Shown here: in pieces, positions 41,733 through 52,400 of the stretch
Layout of the letters: every line of letters starts with the position of its first letter
How positions within the stretch are numbered: the stretch's first letter is position 1
Source: DASVTR01 sp036387475
GTDB lineage: Bacteria; Acidobacteriota; Blastocatellia; Pyrinomonadales; Pyrinomonadaceae
Direction of reading: 5' to 3'
Assembly: GCA_036387475.1 (NCBI GenBank)
Contig: DASVTR010000026.1
Location: 228,886 to 292,885 of the forward strand
DNA length: 64,000 nucleotides
Notes under the pieces: model-generated
The model's database searches: none
What the model was told of the DNA's origin: nothing
Seen by the model: only the letters and a program-made list of their open reading frames with translations
Made by a program: the position numbers and the translations under genes

Positions 41733-42599
41733 ATGAAGGTTCGGATAATTCAAGTGCCGTACGATTCAGGGCAGAGAAGCCTTCGGATGGGAGCCGGGCC
41801 TGAGCATTTCATCCAGAATGGACTTGCGCAGATTCTACGGACGGGCGGTTATGAAGTGCAGGTAGAGAGCGTCGAAGCAGGGGGCGCTTTCCGTGCCGAG
41901 ATTAAAACCGCTTTTGAACTCTGCCGGTCGCTCGCCGAACGCGTACGAGATTCCGCTGCTCAAGGCAGCTTCCCCTTAGTCCTCTCCGGCAATTGTAATA
42001 GCTCTTTGGGAACGCTCGCTGGGATTGGCCCAGCGGACACGGGAATGATCTGGTTTGACGCGCACGGGGATTTCAATACGCCCGAAACGAGAGAGAGCAG
42101 CTTTTTTGACGGAATGGGGATGGCTATTGCGACCGGCCAGTGCTGGCGGAAACTGGCGGCGACGATTCCGAGCTTTAGTCCTCTGCCGAACTCTCACGTC
42201 ATACACGTCGGCGGGCGAGACTTCGACCCGGAGGAAGAGACGTTACTGGAAGCTTCAGGCATCAACGTCGTCAGGGCAGACCGCATCAGGCAATCGAGCG
42301 TGAGCGAGGCCCTTCTGCCAGCACTGGAATCTTTACGCGCTCAAGTTGAAAGATTGTATCTTCACATCGACCTGGACGTATTAGACCCCGCAGAGACTCC
42401 CGCCAACGAATACGCCGCGCGAGTTCCAAACGGACTGATGTTGGAACAAATCGAAGAAGCTATTCGGCTCATCAACGAGCGTTTCAAGATTTGCGCGGGC
42501 GGCGTGGCATCGTATGACCCCAAGTATGACGAGACTGGGCGGACGTTTGAGGCGGGCGTCCGTATTATCAAGAGCATGCTGACGACGAACAATAGCTAG
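41733..42599 (+). CDS. Arginase-family protein with altered metal site
   Basis: The 288-residue protein has the ureohydrolase fold. Motif 2 DAHGD (WFDAHGDFNTPE) and motif 3 LHIDLDVLDP are intact, but motif 1, normally GGDHS with a Mn-binding His, reads GNCNSSLGTLAG, so the first manganese ligand is missing. It belongs to a less-studied branch of arginase-like enzymes, and its substrate is not known; it may act with one metal or have lost arginase activity. It follows the cysteine dioxygenase-like gene and converges with comEC. Confidence 0.75.
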   Translation: MKVRIIQVPYDSGQRSLRMGAGPEHFIQNGLAQILRTGGYEVQVESVEAGGAFRAEIKTAFELCRSLAERVRDSAAQGSFPLVLSGNCNSSLGTLAGIGPADTGMIWFDAHGDFNTPETRESSFFDGMGMAIATGQCWRKLAATIPSFSPLPNSHVIHVGGRDFDPEEETLLEASGINVVRADRIRQSSVSEALLPALESLRAQVERLYLHIDLDVLDPAETPANEYAARVPNGLMLEQIEEAIRLINERFKICAGGVASYDPKYDETGRTFEAGVRIIKSMLTTNNS

Positions 42600-42616
42600 C
42601 TCGTCATCTTCCATCT

Positions 42617-45355
42617 TCAATCCTGTTCAAAAGTTTCCACTCTTAAATCATGCCCGTCCGTGCTGACGGTAATCGTTCCGCGCTTGCCGGTCGTGAGGAC
42701 TTCCGCGCCGCTTGAGCGCCAGCGCTCGACCACCTCTTCGTGAGGATGACCATAAATGGAGGAACGCCCGACGGAGATGACCGCGATTTTCGGTTGCGTG
42801 CGTTCGATGAGCGCTTCCGTTGAGGAAGTCCGGCTCCCATGATGCGCGACCTTGACGACATCCGACCGAAGGTCTTCCGGCGCGGCGATGAGAGCGGCTT
42901 CGGCCTCCTTCTCTATGTCGCCCGTGAGCAAAAATACCCTCTCGCCAAAACGCAGCCGCAGCACCAGCGATTCATTATTGCCCGAAGCGGCGCTCGGGTC
43001 GTCCGTGTGAGCAGGCCAGAGCACATCTGCCTCGACCGCGCCGAAGCGTAGTGCGTCACCGCGACCGAGCGGATAGACGGGAAGGCCGTTGCTACGTGTC
43101 GTCTTGAGAAAGCGCTCAAACTCCGAATCGTCGGCGGGCGTACGCGCAACGAGCGCGGCGCGCACGCTGAAATTGCGCGCGACATCGTTGAGGCCGTCTA
43201 TGTGATCTGCGTCCGCATGCGTTGCCAGTATGTAATCAACGCTATCAAGGCCGCGCCACCATAAATATTCGGAGACGACAGCTTCGCCTATGCTGCGCGT
43301 ATCGCGTTCAAAAGACTCTTCGCCGCCCGCCTCTTCAACAGCCGGTGCTCGACGCGCAGAGAAGTTAGGGCGTCCGCCGCCGTCTATGAGCAAGGTCGTT
43401 CCATCCGGCATCGTCAGGAGCGCAGAGTCGCCCTGCCCTACGTCCAAAAAGTCAATTCGCAGCCTGCCTTCGGGTCTGCTCGCGCTTGAAGGATGAGCGA
43501 TGATAACGATGAACGTGATTGCCAACATAGCGGCGGCCAGTTGCGGTATCAAACGATGACGAGAAAGCTTCTCGCCATCGTTGATCGCAGAAACGTTGCA
43601 CAGCGGATTCCAGCGAGCGAGCGCGACGGCCAGGGCTATGAGCGGAATGTAATAAAGCAGGTAGATAAACGATTGCCAGCCGGTGTACTCAGGCAGCCGC
43701 ACCGAGGCCAAGCCCAACCGCGAAAACGGGTCTACGCTGTGCGTCATCAGCCAGTTCGATTGCTCTGCCAGCCAGAAGAAGGGAGCAGCCAGAGTGGCGC
43801 TCAGTTGCGAGAGCAGCAGCGCGGCGAGCGCGACGAGAGAGAGCAGCGCCATCAACGCGCCGACGAAGATGTTCAAGATGAATGAGGCCAGCGAGAGGCG
43901 ATGAAAATAGATTATGAGAATTGGCAACAGCCCCACCTGCACGCTCGCGGAAACGATGACTGCGCCGACCGCGTAACGCAACGCGCGTTGCACGCGCCAG
44001 CGCTCAAGCCGCGCCGCCAACGATGTCTTAAAGAGGCGGCAACTATACGTCGCACGCGCCATTTCCTTCTGCCACTCGCGCTCGCTCCAGAAGAGCGCTT
44101 CCGCCGTCACACGCCACCAGCGCGGGCAGATGGGCGGATACGGCGTCTCCTGTGTCGGACGCCATTGGCCCACCTCCTGCAACTTACTGATGAGCGGCCA
44201 TGCGATGACTATAATCATCAGCACGGAGAGAAACGTTAATTGAAAAGAGGCGTCGAAAAGATCGCGGGGACGCCAGATGAGCAGCAAGAGCGCGGCACAG
44301 CCGAGCGCGTTCAAAGGCCGCGCCCGCCTGGACACGACCGGCGCGAGCGCGACCACAGAGAACATCAGCGCCGCCCGCACGACAGACGCTTCTGCGCCGA
44401 CCGCCACCGCGTAGGCCCACAGAAGGAGAGCCGAGACGACAAACTGCCAGCCCCTACGCTTCGTCACGCGCCTCATCATTAACAGCACGAGACCTCCGAT
44501 GAAGCTGATGTGCAGGCCGCTGATGACGAGAACGTGAAACGTTCCGGCTTCACGAAAGCGCTCCGACGCGTCGTGCGAGAGATAAAAACGATTGCCCAGC
44601 AACGCCGCCTGGAGCACGCCGCTCGTCTCCGTCGAGAACTTTTCGGAAATCTGTGACAGTAGAAACTGCCGCCATTCATATAGCCACGCGAGCGGCAAGA
44701 AGACTCGTTCGTCATCCAGCCGCTCAATTAACAAAGGACTCTTGACGACGCCCGTCGCATCGTAGCCGCGCCGCTCCAGATACTCTGTCAGCACAGAGAC
44801 GCCTGGATTACGAAAACTCTCTTCACGGCTCAGCCTCGTCATCACTTGCACGCGCGCCCCGTAGCGCAACTCTAGAGCTTCATAGCGGTCGCGCGTCGCG
44901 CCGTCACGCACCGGAGCGTAGAGCCACACCACGCCCGACGCCGCGCGTTCATCCTCTCCAAACCTGATCTTTTCCACGCGCAGCGTCAGGTAAAAACCAT
45001 CCGGCGCATACTCCGGTGCGCTCGTTAAAACACCCGTCACTTCGACCGGAGCGTCCCCGTCAATAACACCCTCATCATAAAATCGCTGTACGCGGTTGGC
45101 GGCAACGCCTCTCTCCTCCAACAAAGCCAGCGTCGCTCCCGCAAAGGCGAAAGCGAGCGCGATGAACAGGGTCGGCATGACGGCTTGTCGTCGCGCTTGA
45201 AAATAAACACTCAACGCCGCGCAAGCCCCGCCGCCGATGAGACAGATGACGAGCGGCAAGGCGATAAAGTGTGCGGCGAGAATTCCGAGCGCAGAGCAGG
45301 CCGCCAGCATCGCCAACGGATAAGCAGAGAAGGATGACTGCGAAGGCGCACGCAT
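42617..45355 (-). CDS. comEC: ComEC/Rec2-type competence protein
   Basis: The 912-residue membrane protein forms the channel that takes single-stranded DNA into the cytoplasm. The N-terminal soluble OB-like domain (residues 65-230) is followed by the competence domain with some ten transmembrane helices (FHVLVISGLHISFIGGLVLL at about residue 290) and a C-terminal metallo-beta-lactamase domain: DVGQGDSALLTMPDG, THADADHIDGLNDV, GDIEKEAEAALI and VAHHGSRTSSTEALI. The latter may be the nuclease that degrades the second strand. All three parts are present, so the protein is likely functional, with ComEA nearby. Confidence 0.92.
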   Translation of the reverse strand: MRAPSQSSFSAYPLAMLAACSALGILAAHFIALPLVICLIGGGACAALSVYFQARRQAVMPTLFIALAFAFAGATLALLEERGVAANRVQRFYDEGVIDGDAPVEVTGVLTSAPEYAPDGFYLTLRVEKIRFGEDERAASGVVWLYAPVRDGATRDRYEALELRYGARVQVMTRLSREESFRNPGVSVLTEYLERRGYDATGVVKSPLLIERLDDERVFLPLAWLYEWRQFLLSQISEKFSTETSGVLQAALLGNRFYLSHDASERFREAGTFHVLVISGLHISFIGGLVLLMMRRVTKRRGWQFVVSALLLWAYAVAVGAEASVVRAALMFSVVALAPVVSRRARPLNALGCAALLLLIWRPRDLFDASFQLTFLSVLMIIVIAWPLISKLQEVGQWRPTQETPYPPICPRWWRVTAEALFWSEREWQKEMARATYSCRLFKTSLAARLERWRVQRALRYAVGAVIVSASVQVGLLPILIIYFHRLSLASFILNIFVGALMALLSLVALAALLLSQLSATLAAPFFWLAEQSNWLMTHSVDPFSRLGLASVRLPEYTGWQSFIYLLYYIPLIALAVALARWNPLCNVSAINDGEKLSRHRLIPQLAAAMLAITFIVIIAHPSSASRPEGRLRIDFLDVGQGDSALLTMPDGTTLLIDGGGRPNFSARRAPAVEEAGGEESFERDTRSIGEAVVSEYLWWRGLDSVDYILATHADADHIDGLNDVARNFSVRAALVARTPADDSEFERFLKTTRSNGLPVYPLGRGDALRFGAVEADVLWPAHTDDPSAASGNNESLVLRLRFGERVFLLTGDIEKEAEAALIAAPEDLRSDVVKVAHHGSRTSSTEALIERTQPKIAVISVGRSSIYGHPHEEVVERWRSSGAEVLTTGKRGTITVSTDGHDLRVETFEQD

Positions 45356-45475
45356 AAAAATTTGCAGGACGTGCGTAAAGGTTTGTCAGACAATTAGAGT
45401 TGCAGCGCAGTTGATGAAAGAATTGCTATCGAGCAGTCGGCCCGAATAACTTGTTCGGCGCGGCGCTCTATTTTC

Positions 45476-45919
45476 TCACTTAAACATGTGCCTCCATCGC
45501 TTTAACGAGCGATCCCGGCGACACACTGACAATAGCCGCGCACGCGCACTCTTAATCTCTAATACTTTGTGAGTCTCTTTGTCGACCCGAAGTTGCAGGC
45601 ACGCGCAGCCGTAACCATAGCTGCCCGCGTTTGTCGACACCCACTGCCGCGGCCTGAAAGTCGGCCACTCCCAGTCTCCTTCGACCTGATGCCCGCCCTG
45701 CACTCCGATAATCCATTCGCCGTCACGGTCAAACAGCGAAAGATTAGCGGGCGTAGGATTGTCGAGCCATCCGCAACGCGTTTCAAACTGTGTGGCCTCA
45801 GATTCGACGGGCAGTCCGGGGTGTCCACTGACAAAGGCGACAGCGGCAAGCAGCAGGTAACCGATGATTATTGATTGGAGTTTTACAAGCTTCTTCATCA
45901 TCATTTTCTCCATCTTCAT
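45476..45919 (-). CDS. DUF4087 family secreted protein
   Basis: The 147-residue product begins with a Met/Lys-rich signal region (KLVKLQSIIIGYLLLAAVAF) and carries the DUF4087 pattern: TRCGWLDNPTPANLSLFDRD, EWIIGVQGGHQVEGDW and SYGYGCACLQLRVD, with ARARLLSVCRRDRSL at the end. The four or more Cys suggest disulfides in the envelope. DUF4087 has no known function. The several ATGs at the start leave the exact beginning open; the first one is used. Confidence 0.8.
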   Translation of the reverse strand: MKMEKMMMKKLVKLQSIIIGYLLLAAVAFVSGHPGLPVESEATQFETRCGWLDNPTPANLSLFDRDGEWIIGVQGGHQVEGDWEWPTFRPRQWVSTNAGSYGYGCACLQLRVDKETHKVLEIKSARARLLSVCRRDRSLKRWRHMFK

Positions 45920-46215
45920 AAGCCAGCGCTAAACAACTGAACCAAAACGCGCCGGGCAAGTTGCATTTGAGCCGCAAAGGGTATCACACAACCATTGAAA
46001 GATAAGCTATCGTGGCGACGGTCAACGGCGACTCTGTGACAAGGCGGAGTCGGCGTGCGCTTTCCGCTGCCCGGTAGGCGCACTATGCTACTCTGCTCTT
46101 GAATGAGCAAGTTTGTTCATACGAAGTTCACAACTTTGTCGGGCAATTCAACGTTTAAGTAAGTATGAAGAAAGAAAAATGGCAGGAGAGTGTGAAGATG
46201 AACGGAGGAGAATCT

Positions 46216-47046
46216 ATGCCGAGAGGTAAATATTTCGTCGCTGTGGTGATTCTAATTCTCATCGTCCTCCTGATCGGAGGCATGGTGACCTACTCGAATA
46301 TCAAGTTTGCTCAGGAAGGAACGGTGCAGGTCGTCACCAAGTGGGGCGCGATTGAGCGCATCTACACTCCGTCGGACGGATGGTTCACGACGATTGCGCC
46401 GGGACGCAAGAGTTATGAGGTGAACATTAAATCGTTTACAGAGAGCGCGCAGGTGCGCGTGACCAGTAAGGACAACGCAGCCTTGCAGGTCGAGATTGCA
46501 CTGACGGCTTACACAGACCCCGCGAAGATTGTGGAGTACGTGCGTAAGTACGGATTTTTGGAGGAAGAAAGACACCGGCGGCGCAACGAGATTTTGAAGG
46601 GCATCGTGCAAACGGAAGCGCGCAATGCTTTCGCCGATTACGGAGCTTACGAGATTTACGCCAATCAGGAGCAGATTCAAAAGCGCATCATCGAATCCCT
46701 GCGCCCGCAGCTTGGCAGTCAACTTCTGCTCGTCACCGAATCTGTGCAAATCGGCAATCCGGATTTCCTGGACGATAGGGTCGAAGCAGCCGCTTCCGGC
46801 GTTGTCGCCAACGAGAAACAGAAGCAGGCGGAAGAAGCCAGACTCGAAGCTGCAAAGGTCGCCGCACAAACCAAGCAAATCGAAGCGCAGACCTTTGCTA
46901 ATCCTGCGTTGTTGGAAATCAAGAAGCTCGAATTGCAGCTTGAGATCGAACGCGCCCGCGCCGAAGGCATCAGGAGTCATCAGGGCGCGCTGACAATCAT
47001 GTACGGCCAGCCGGGTGTACAGTTGCAAGTTCCTGCGGGGAGGTAA
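46216..47046 (+). CDS. SPFH/Band 7 (prohibitin-like) membrane protein
   Basis: The 276-residue protein has one N-terminal transmembrane helix (FVAVVILILIVLLIGGMVTY), then the SPFH domain (EGTVQVVTKWGAIERIYTPS...) and a C-terminal coiled coil with ANEKQKQAEEARLEAAKVAA. Such proteins form large ring assemblies and control protease access or membrane order. ATG 46216 follows GGAGGAG by 5 bp; upstream in-frame ATGs at 46165 and 46198 would add a hydrophilic leader before the helix. The 50-residue membrane protein directly behind is likely a partner. Confidence 0.85.
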   Translation: MPRGKYFVAVVILILIVLLIGGMVTYSNIKFAQEGTVQVVTKWGAIERIYTPSDGWFTTIAPGRKSYEVNIKSFTESAQVRVTSKDNAALQVEIALTAYTDPAKIVEYVRKYGFLEEERHRRRNEILKGIVQTEARNAFADYGAYEIYANQEQIQKRIIESLRPQLGSQLLLVTESVQIGNPDFLDDRVEAAASGVVANEKQKQAEEARLEAAKVAAQTKQIEAQTFANPALLEIKKLELQLEIERARAEGIRSHQGALTIMYGQPGVQLQVPAGR

Positions 47047-47052
47047 GCGGGC

Positions 47053-47205
47053 ATGAGATTCTTGTTTTTAATCTGGATGGTGGTAGAGGTCTTGCAAGTC
47101 GTGCTGATCGGAATGTTATTGGTCGGCTACCGCAACTTACAGCGACGTATGGACGGAGACTATCGCTTCCGCACACATCCGCCGCGCTCTGTGACAGACG
47201 AGTAA
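47053..47205 (+). CDS. Small single-pass membrane protein following the SPFH gene (50 aa)
   Basis: ATG 47053 starts 6 bp after the SPFH stop and the frame ends at TAA 47203-47205. The product has one transmembrane helix (FLFLIWMVVEVLQVVLIGML, LVG) followed by a basic stretch YRNLQRRM and a polar tail. AGGTAAGCGG gives a weak ribosome site. The tight spacing and the terminator 16 bp downstream make it part of the SPFH transcript; no family is recognised. Confidence 0.55.
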   Translation: MRFLFLIWMVVEVLQVVLIGMLLVGYRNLQRRMDGDYRFRTHPPRSVTDE

Positions 47206-47221
47206 TCAAGGTAAACGTAAA

Positions 47222-47274
47222 AAGGCAAATGTACAGAGGAACGGCGACCTGTCCTTCGTCTGTACATTTGCCTT
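47222..47274 (+). terminator. Terminator of the SPFH operon
   Basis: AAGGCAAATGTACAGA (47222-47237) pairs exactly with TCTGTACATTTGCCTT (47259-47274), loop 21 nt. Confidence 0.8.
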
Positions 47275-47316
47275 AGCGCTCGCAGCGTTTGCTACTGTAG
47301 CTGCTTGAAAAGAAAG

Positions 47317-47360
47317 TGGCGTCCCGTACGGGAGTTGAACCCGCATCGCCGCCATGAAAG
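47317..47360 (-). pseudogene. 3' fragment of tRNA-Glu (attachment-site scar)
   Basis: The fragment reproduces the 3' acceptor strand with CCA, the T arm (GGGTTCAACTCCCGT) and part of the anticodon arm of the tRNA-Glu at 56412-56487, with a few substitutions; the 5' half is missing. The similarity continues about 23 bp further left (CTGTA...TTGAAA-GAAAG). It marks the left edge of the restriction-modification island. A 17-bp palindrome GCGTCACT-A-AGTGACGC follows at 47404-47420. Confidence 0.75.
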
Positions 47361-47615
47361 TGCGTATTTGGCGTATGCTTTAGTAGCGAATTTAGTCGCC
47401 ATAGCGTCACTAAGTGACGCCCTCAATCGAGTCGCCGCTACCGCAAAAACTCGACGCGCTGCTGAAAGGTTAGCCCTCAGGCCGCCGCCGCTTTTCCCCG
47501 CCGACCCTCCGCTTTTCACCTCCACACCGCCGCAAATCACAAATCTATTGCGCCGATTTTGTATGCGACGATAATAACATCGCGAGTCGATCACGAGTCT
47601 TTCAATGGAGGCTAA

Positions 47616-49265
47616 ATGAGAAAACCGCGCTTCGTTTTAATCGCAATCTTGTTCTTACTGCTTTCCACCACTGCTTTCGGGCAAGCGGATATTGTGAAAA
47701 GTGAAGGTATCACGAGTCCCTTGCATCAGGTGAATCTTGGCAAGATTGCCTTTACGGCGAAATCCATCCCCGTTGAGAGCCTGAAGGAAACGGATTTTCT
47801 GAAAACTTTTGAATTACATGAAACGGGCGACCTTGCGATCAGAGCTTTTATGGCGAATTCGCTAACGAATTATCTGCATCGCCTTGCGCCCGAATTGTCA
47901 GTCGATGAACTTACGCGAAAGGGGAATTATCAATTTTCGTTTTTCGTGGATGGCGTTTTGATTCACAAGGAAAATCTTCACCCCGCCTGGATTCCCGCGG
48001 AAAACAAGAGGACGAAAACGGTCTTTAGCGCGTCCTTTATAAATTCAGCGAATCCGGAATCGCGCTGGGGCGCGATTTGGCATGTCTTCTTACTCAACGG
48101 CGGCGAGCAAGCACTGAGCGCGGGAAAGCATTTACTGAGACTGGAAATGCGTCCCTTTTTAAAAACCACCGAGCTTAAGGTCGGAGAGTTGATTGCCACA
48201 GGTGAATTGCAACTGACGGTAATAAAACCGAAAGTCGATGAAAAGTTGACGGCGATTCAGCCCATCCAGGCGGCGAGCGGCTGGCAGATTTCCAAAGACA
48301 CTTACGACAAAGAAAAAATCAGAGAACTCAAACGCGTAATTGCTGAAAACCTTTACAAGGAGATCAAAAGTATCGTCGTCATCAAAAACGGCGAATTGCT
48401 AATCGAAGAATATTTTAACGGCGCAACGCGCGACACCCTGCATAACACGCGCTCGGTCGGTAAATCTTTTGCCTCAACAATGATGGGCATTGCGATTAAT
48501 GAGGGCTACATCAAGAGCGAAAATCAAACCCTCAAAGATTTTTACGACCTCAGTAAATTTGCGAATCACTCCGCGAAAAAAGAGAGCGTAACGCTCAAGA
48601 GCCTTTTGACAATGAGTTCCGGCTTTAACGGCAACGACGATGATGAATCTTCGCCCGGAAACGAAGAAAAAATGTATCCGACCGACAATTGGGTAAAATT
48701 CGCGCTCGATTTGCCGATGGACGATAAAAAGCAGGTCGGGAAAACCTGGAATTATTTCACCGCCGGAGTCATTCTCTTAGGAGGTATCCTGCACAAATCC
48801 GTTCCCGACGGATTAGAAACTTATGCCGATAAAAAATTGTTCAAGCCGTTGGGTATCACAAAATATCAGTGGCAATACACGCCGCAAAAAGTAGCCAACA
48901 CGGCGGGCGGTTTGCAAATGAGCGCGCTGGATTTTGCAAAATTCGGACAGCTTTACAAAAACGGAGGGCGCTGGAACGGCAAGCAAATCATTCCGCGCGA
49001 TTGGGTAGATAAGAGCTTTACCAAACACTTAGAATTGCCTGACGGTGGATTCTACGGCTATCTATTCTGGAACACGACCTTTAACGTGGGCAGCAAACAG
49101 CACGAGGCATTTTATTCTACCGGAAACGGCGGTAACAAAATATACATCTTAAAAGATCAGCCGCTGGTCATTGTCATCACCGCCACGGCCTACGGTAAGT
49201 GGTATATGCACCGGCAGGTCAACAACATGATGGAGAGATATATTTTGCCCGCAGTAATCAATTAA
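47616..49265 (+). CDS. Serine hydrolase, class C beta-lactamase fold
   Basis: The 549-residue exported protein has a signal peptide (MRKPRFVLIAILFLLLSTTA, cleavage after AFGQ). Residues 20-210 are a domain without recognised family, followed by a beta-lactamase-fold domain: RSVGKSF holds the SxxK catalytic pair, WNYFTAGVILLGG corresponds to the YxN region with Thr in place of Asn, and GNGGNKIYI matches the third motif. Proteins of this fold are mostly peptidases or esterases; antibiotic hydrolysis is not implied. Codons are Lys/Asn-rich and AT-leaning compared with neighbours, indicating transfer. GGAGG precedes the ATG. Confidence 0.82.
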   Translation: MRKPRFVLIAILFLLLSTTAFGQADIVKSEGITSPLHQVNLGKIAFTAKSIPVESLKETDFLKTFELHETGDLAIRAFMANSLTNYLHRLAPELSVDELTRKGNYQFSFFVDGVLIHKENLHPAWIPAENKRTKTVFSASFINSANPESRWGAIWHVFLLNGGEQALSAGKHLLRLEMRPFLKTTELKVGELIATGELQLTVIKPKVDEKLTAIQPIQAASGWQISKDTYDKEKIRELKRVIAENLYKEIKSIVVIKNGELLIEEYFNGATRDTLHNTRSVGKSFASTMMGIAINEGYIKSENQTLKDFYDLSKFANHSAKKESVTLKSLLTMSSGFNGNDDDESSPGNEEKMYPTDNWVKFALDLPMDDKKQVGKTWNYFTAGVILLGGILHKSVPDGLETYADKKLFKPLGITKYQWQYTPQKVANTAGGLQMSALDFAKFGQLYKNGGRWNGKQIIPRDWVDKSFTKHLELPDGGFYGYLFWNTTFNVGSKQHEAFYSTGNGGNKIYILKDQPLVIVITATAYGKWYMHRQVNNMMERYILPAVIN

Positions 49266-49448
49266 CGCGCCGCCGTTTGGCCTAGATGTAAAGCCATAGG
49301 AAGCGAACAATTCTCAACCGAAAGATTTATGCGTCTTGAACGCGACGAAATTGATAAAGGCGAGAGACTTTTCTCAAGGACGCGAGGGCGACAATTATCG
49401 ACGCGGCTTTGAATTCCGCAAACCTTCGGAGGCCCTTCTCGTAGTCCG

Positions 49449-52400
49449 TTATAAATCGTCCGTCAACACGCGGTTTATGGATTCTTGGTTTGAATCGTGA
49501 AAGCGTTCATATATCTTCTTCGTGAGCCAGTCTTTGACATCATTCTTGAAATCAGGGTTTTCCATGATCTTCTCAAAGATTTCCTGATTTGAATCCATCC
49601 GCTCTATCAGCTTGTTTATAAAGACATCCTCGAAAGCGTACTTAAAATTCTCACGCGGATTATTCAAAGCGCGCTTTCTCAAATCTTCATCAAGAAAAAG
49701 TTCTTCTTCAATCTGGTCGAAAAACAGCTTGTCGGCTTCGTTGAAATCTGTGCCGAACTTATCGTTGAGAAGGCTGATGATGTTAGAGAGTTTTTCTTTC
49801 TCGTCTTCGGCGCGGCTAATTCCGGCTTCGGTCGTAGGCTTGAGCGCATGTTCGCCTTGAATCTCCAAGACTAATTCGCCTTCGCCGATTTTCTGCAAAC
49901 GGTAATACTGTAAGTCAATCTCTTTATCCAGCTTCAATTGCTCAGAGCTATCTGTCTTGGGCAATCGTGTCAGAAGCAATCTCCCGTAGGAATAAAGCTT
50001 TTCAAGTTCTACGTCTTGAAATGGCATAATCTGCGAGAGGAAAGAATAAAGATTGATGTAAGACGTAAGCGAGTTCTTAAATTCATCCTGGCTGTCTTCG
50101 TTCGTCTGTTGATAGCGTTCAATCGCCGGGTCAAGGAATCCGTATAGCTTGCCCTGATCTCTGGCATAAGAGCCGTTGCTGTTCGGCTTGTAGAAGACTC
50201 TCGCAAAAGCATTGACTTCCGACTGATGGTAAATCTCCGAAGCGTCCATCTTGCTCTTTAAGTCGTAAAGGTGATTTGGGTCGGCGGTTTCGCTCATCGT
50301 CGTCAATTCATAGTAGGGCTGAAACGAATCAACGATAGTTTGCCGGTCATTGGCAAAGTCTAAAATGAAAGTGTCTTCCTTACCGGCGTGAGTCCGATTT
50401 AAGCGTGAAAGAGTTTGCACGGCTTTGACGCCGGAAAGCTTCTTGTCAACATACATGGTATGAAGCAACGGTTGGTCAAAGCCCGTTTGATATTTATCTG
50501 CAACGAGTAAAAGCTGGTACTCGCTTGTGTCAAACTTGTCGGGCAATTCTTTCTCGCCGAAACCGTTGAGGGCGGTTTCTGTGATTCCTTCCGGGTAGAA
50601 ATCATCATAGACTGCTCCCGAAAAGGCGACGAGCGGCTTGATGTCTGCATAGTTCTTGGCAGCAATATATTGCTGAAACTCCAGGTAATAACGGAGCGCA
50701 TGTTTTCTGGAAGAGGTGACGACCATCGCCTTTGCCTTGCCGCCGATCTTCTTCATGGTGATCTGGCGGAAATGCTCGACCATCACTTCGGTCTTTTGCG
50801 TCAGGATGTGTGGATGGAAAGAGGCGAATCGTCCGATGGCCCGCGCGGCCTTGCGTTTGCTCAGTTCGGGGTCTTCTTCAATAGCTTTCGAGAAGCGATA
50901 ATATTCCTTGTATGAAAGGTAGTTTTTCAGCACGTCAAGGATAAAGCCTTCTTCTATCGCTTGCCGCATCGAGTAAAGATGAAAGGGCTTCGGCTTGTCT
51001 TCCGCGTCTTTGATACCGAAGACTTCCAGCGTCTTTGGCTTCGGCGTGGCGGTGAAAGCATAGTTACTGATGTTCGGTTGTTTGCCCTGTTTGCGGATGG
51101 TTTCGCGTATCAGGTCGTCGCTGTCGGCTTCTTCACTTTCGATTTCACCTTCAATCTGTGCGGCCTCTTCTAAAGTCACGTTTTGCCCTGCTAATGCTTC
51201 GTTCATCTTCCGGCTGGCGTCGCCGCCCTGCGAACTATGCGCTTCGTCAATAATCACGGCGTAGTTGCGGTTTGGAAGGTCTGCCAGATGCTTGAGCGCG
51301 AAAGGGAACTTCTGCAAGGTGGTGATGATGATATTCGTGCCTGTAGCGATGGCTCTGGCTAATTGCTGCGAGTCTTCGTCAATCTTTTCGACTACGCCTT
51401 GCTTGTGGTCAAACTGGTAGATGGTGTTTTGCAGTTGCGAATCGAGCACGGTTCTATCAGTGACGACGATCACGGAATCGAAAATCTTCTTGTCTGCCGC
51501 GTTATAGAGGCTGCTCAGGCGATAGGCGAGCCATGCGATTGAATTGCTTTTACCGCTGCCCGCCGAATGTTGAATGAGATAGTTTTTGCCGACGCCTTTG
51601 GCTTTCGTGTCCGCCGTGAGTTTTCGCACGGCGTCAAGTTGATGATAGCGCGGAAAGACCATCGTTTCTTTGTAATATATCCTGCCTTCGCTTCGGTATT
51701 CGTCTTTTTGCAGGTGGATGAAACGTCCGATGATTTCGAGCCAGCTATCAACCTGTAGGACTTCTTCCCAGAAGTAAGCTGTCCTGTAGTTTCCGTTTTC
51801 ATTTGGCGGATTGCCCGCGCCGCGATTGTTGCCTTTGTTGAAGGGAAAGAAGCGCGTCTTGTCAGCGTCTAATTTCGTTGTGAAGTGGACTTCGTCTGAA
51901 TCGAGGGCGAAATGGACGAGCGCGCGTTTCTTGAATTGAAAGAGCAACTCGCGCGGGTCGCGGTCGTGACGATATTGCTTGACGGCGTGGGAGAAGTTCT
52001 GCCCGGTGAAGTGGTTTTTAAGCTCTGCGGTCGCAATCGGCAGGCCATTGAGCGAGAGCAGAAGGTCAATGCTCTTATTGTTTTTAGTTGAGAAGTTGAC
52101 CTGCCGCGTCGCGTAGAGCTTGTTGAATTGATAAAGCTGGATGGTTTCGGGATTAAGGTTGCTGTCAGGTTTGAAATAGGCGAGCTTGAATTTGATGCCA
52201 CTATCGGTGATGCCGTGACGGACGCAATCGAGCATCCCGCGCAGGTCTAGCTCTTTGGCGAGCCGCGAGATGAACTTCTCTGCGGCATCCTGTTTGTAAA
52301 ACTCCGTGAGTTTTGTCCATTGCCTCGGCTGAGATGTCTGGACAAACTCAAGCACGGCGTGTTTGTCTAAGGCGACATCGGCAGAGAAAGCGTTTTTGTC

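Noticed and set aside
47292..47594. 100-codon minus-strand frame across the tRNA fragment
   Set aside because: Its C-terminal part is simply a translation of the tRNA-Glu remnant; no family signal.
47616..49265. Antibiotic-resistance beta-lactamase
   Set aside because: The fold fits, but the protein is much larger than AmpC and the YxN position is altered; most such proteins are peptidases or esterases.
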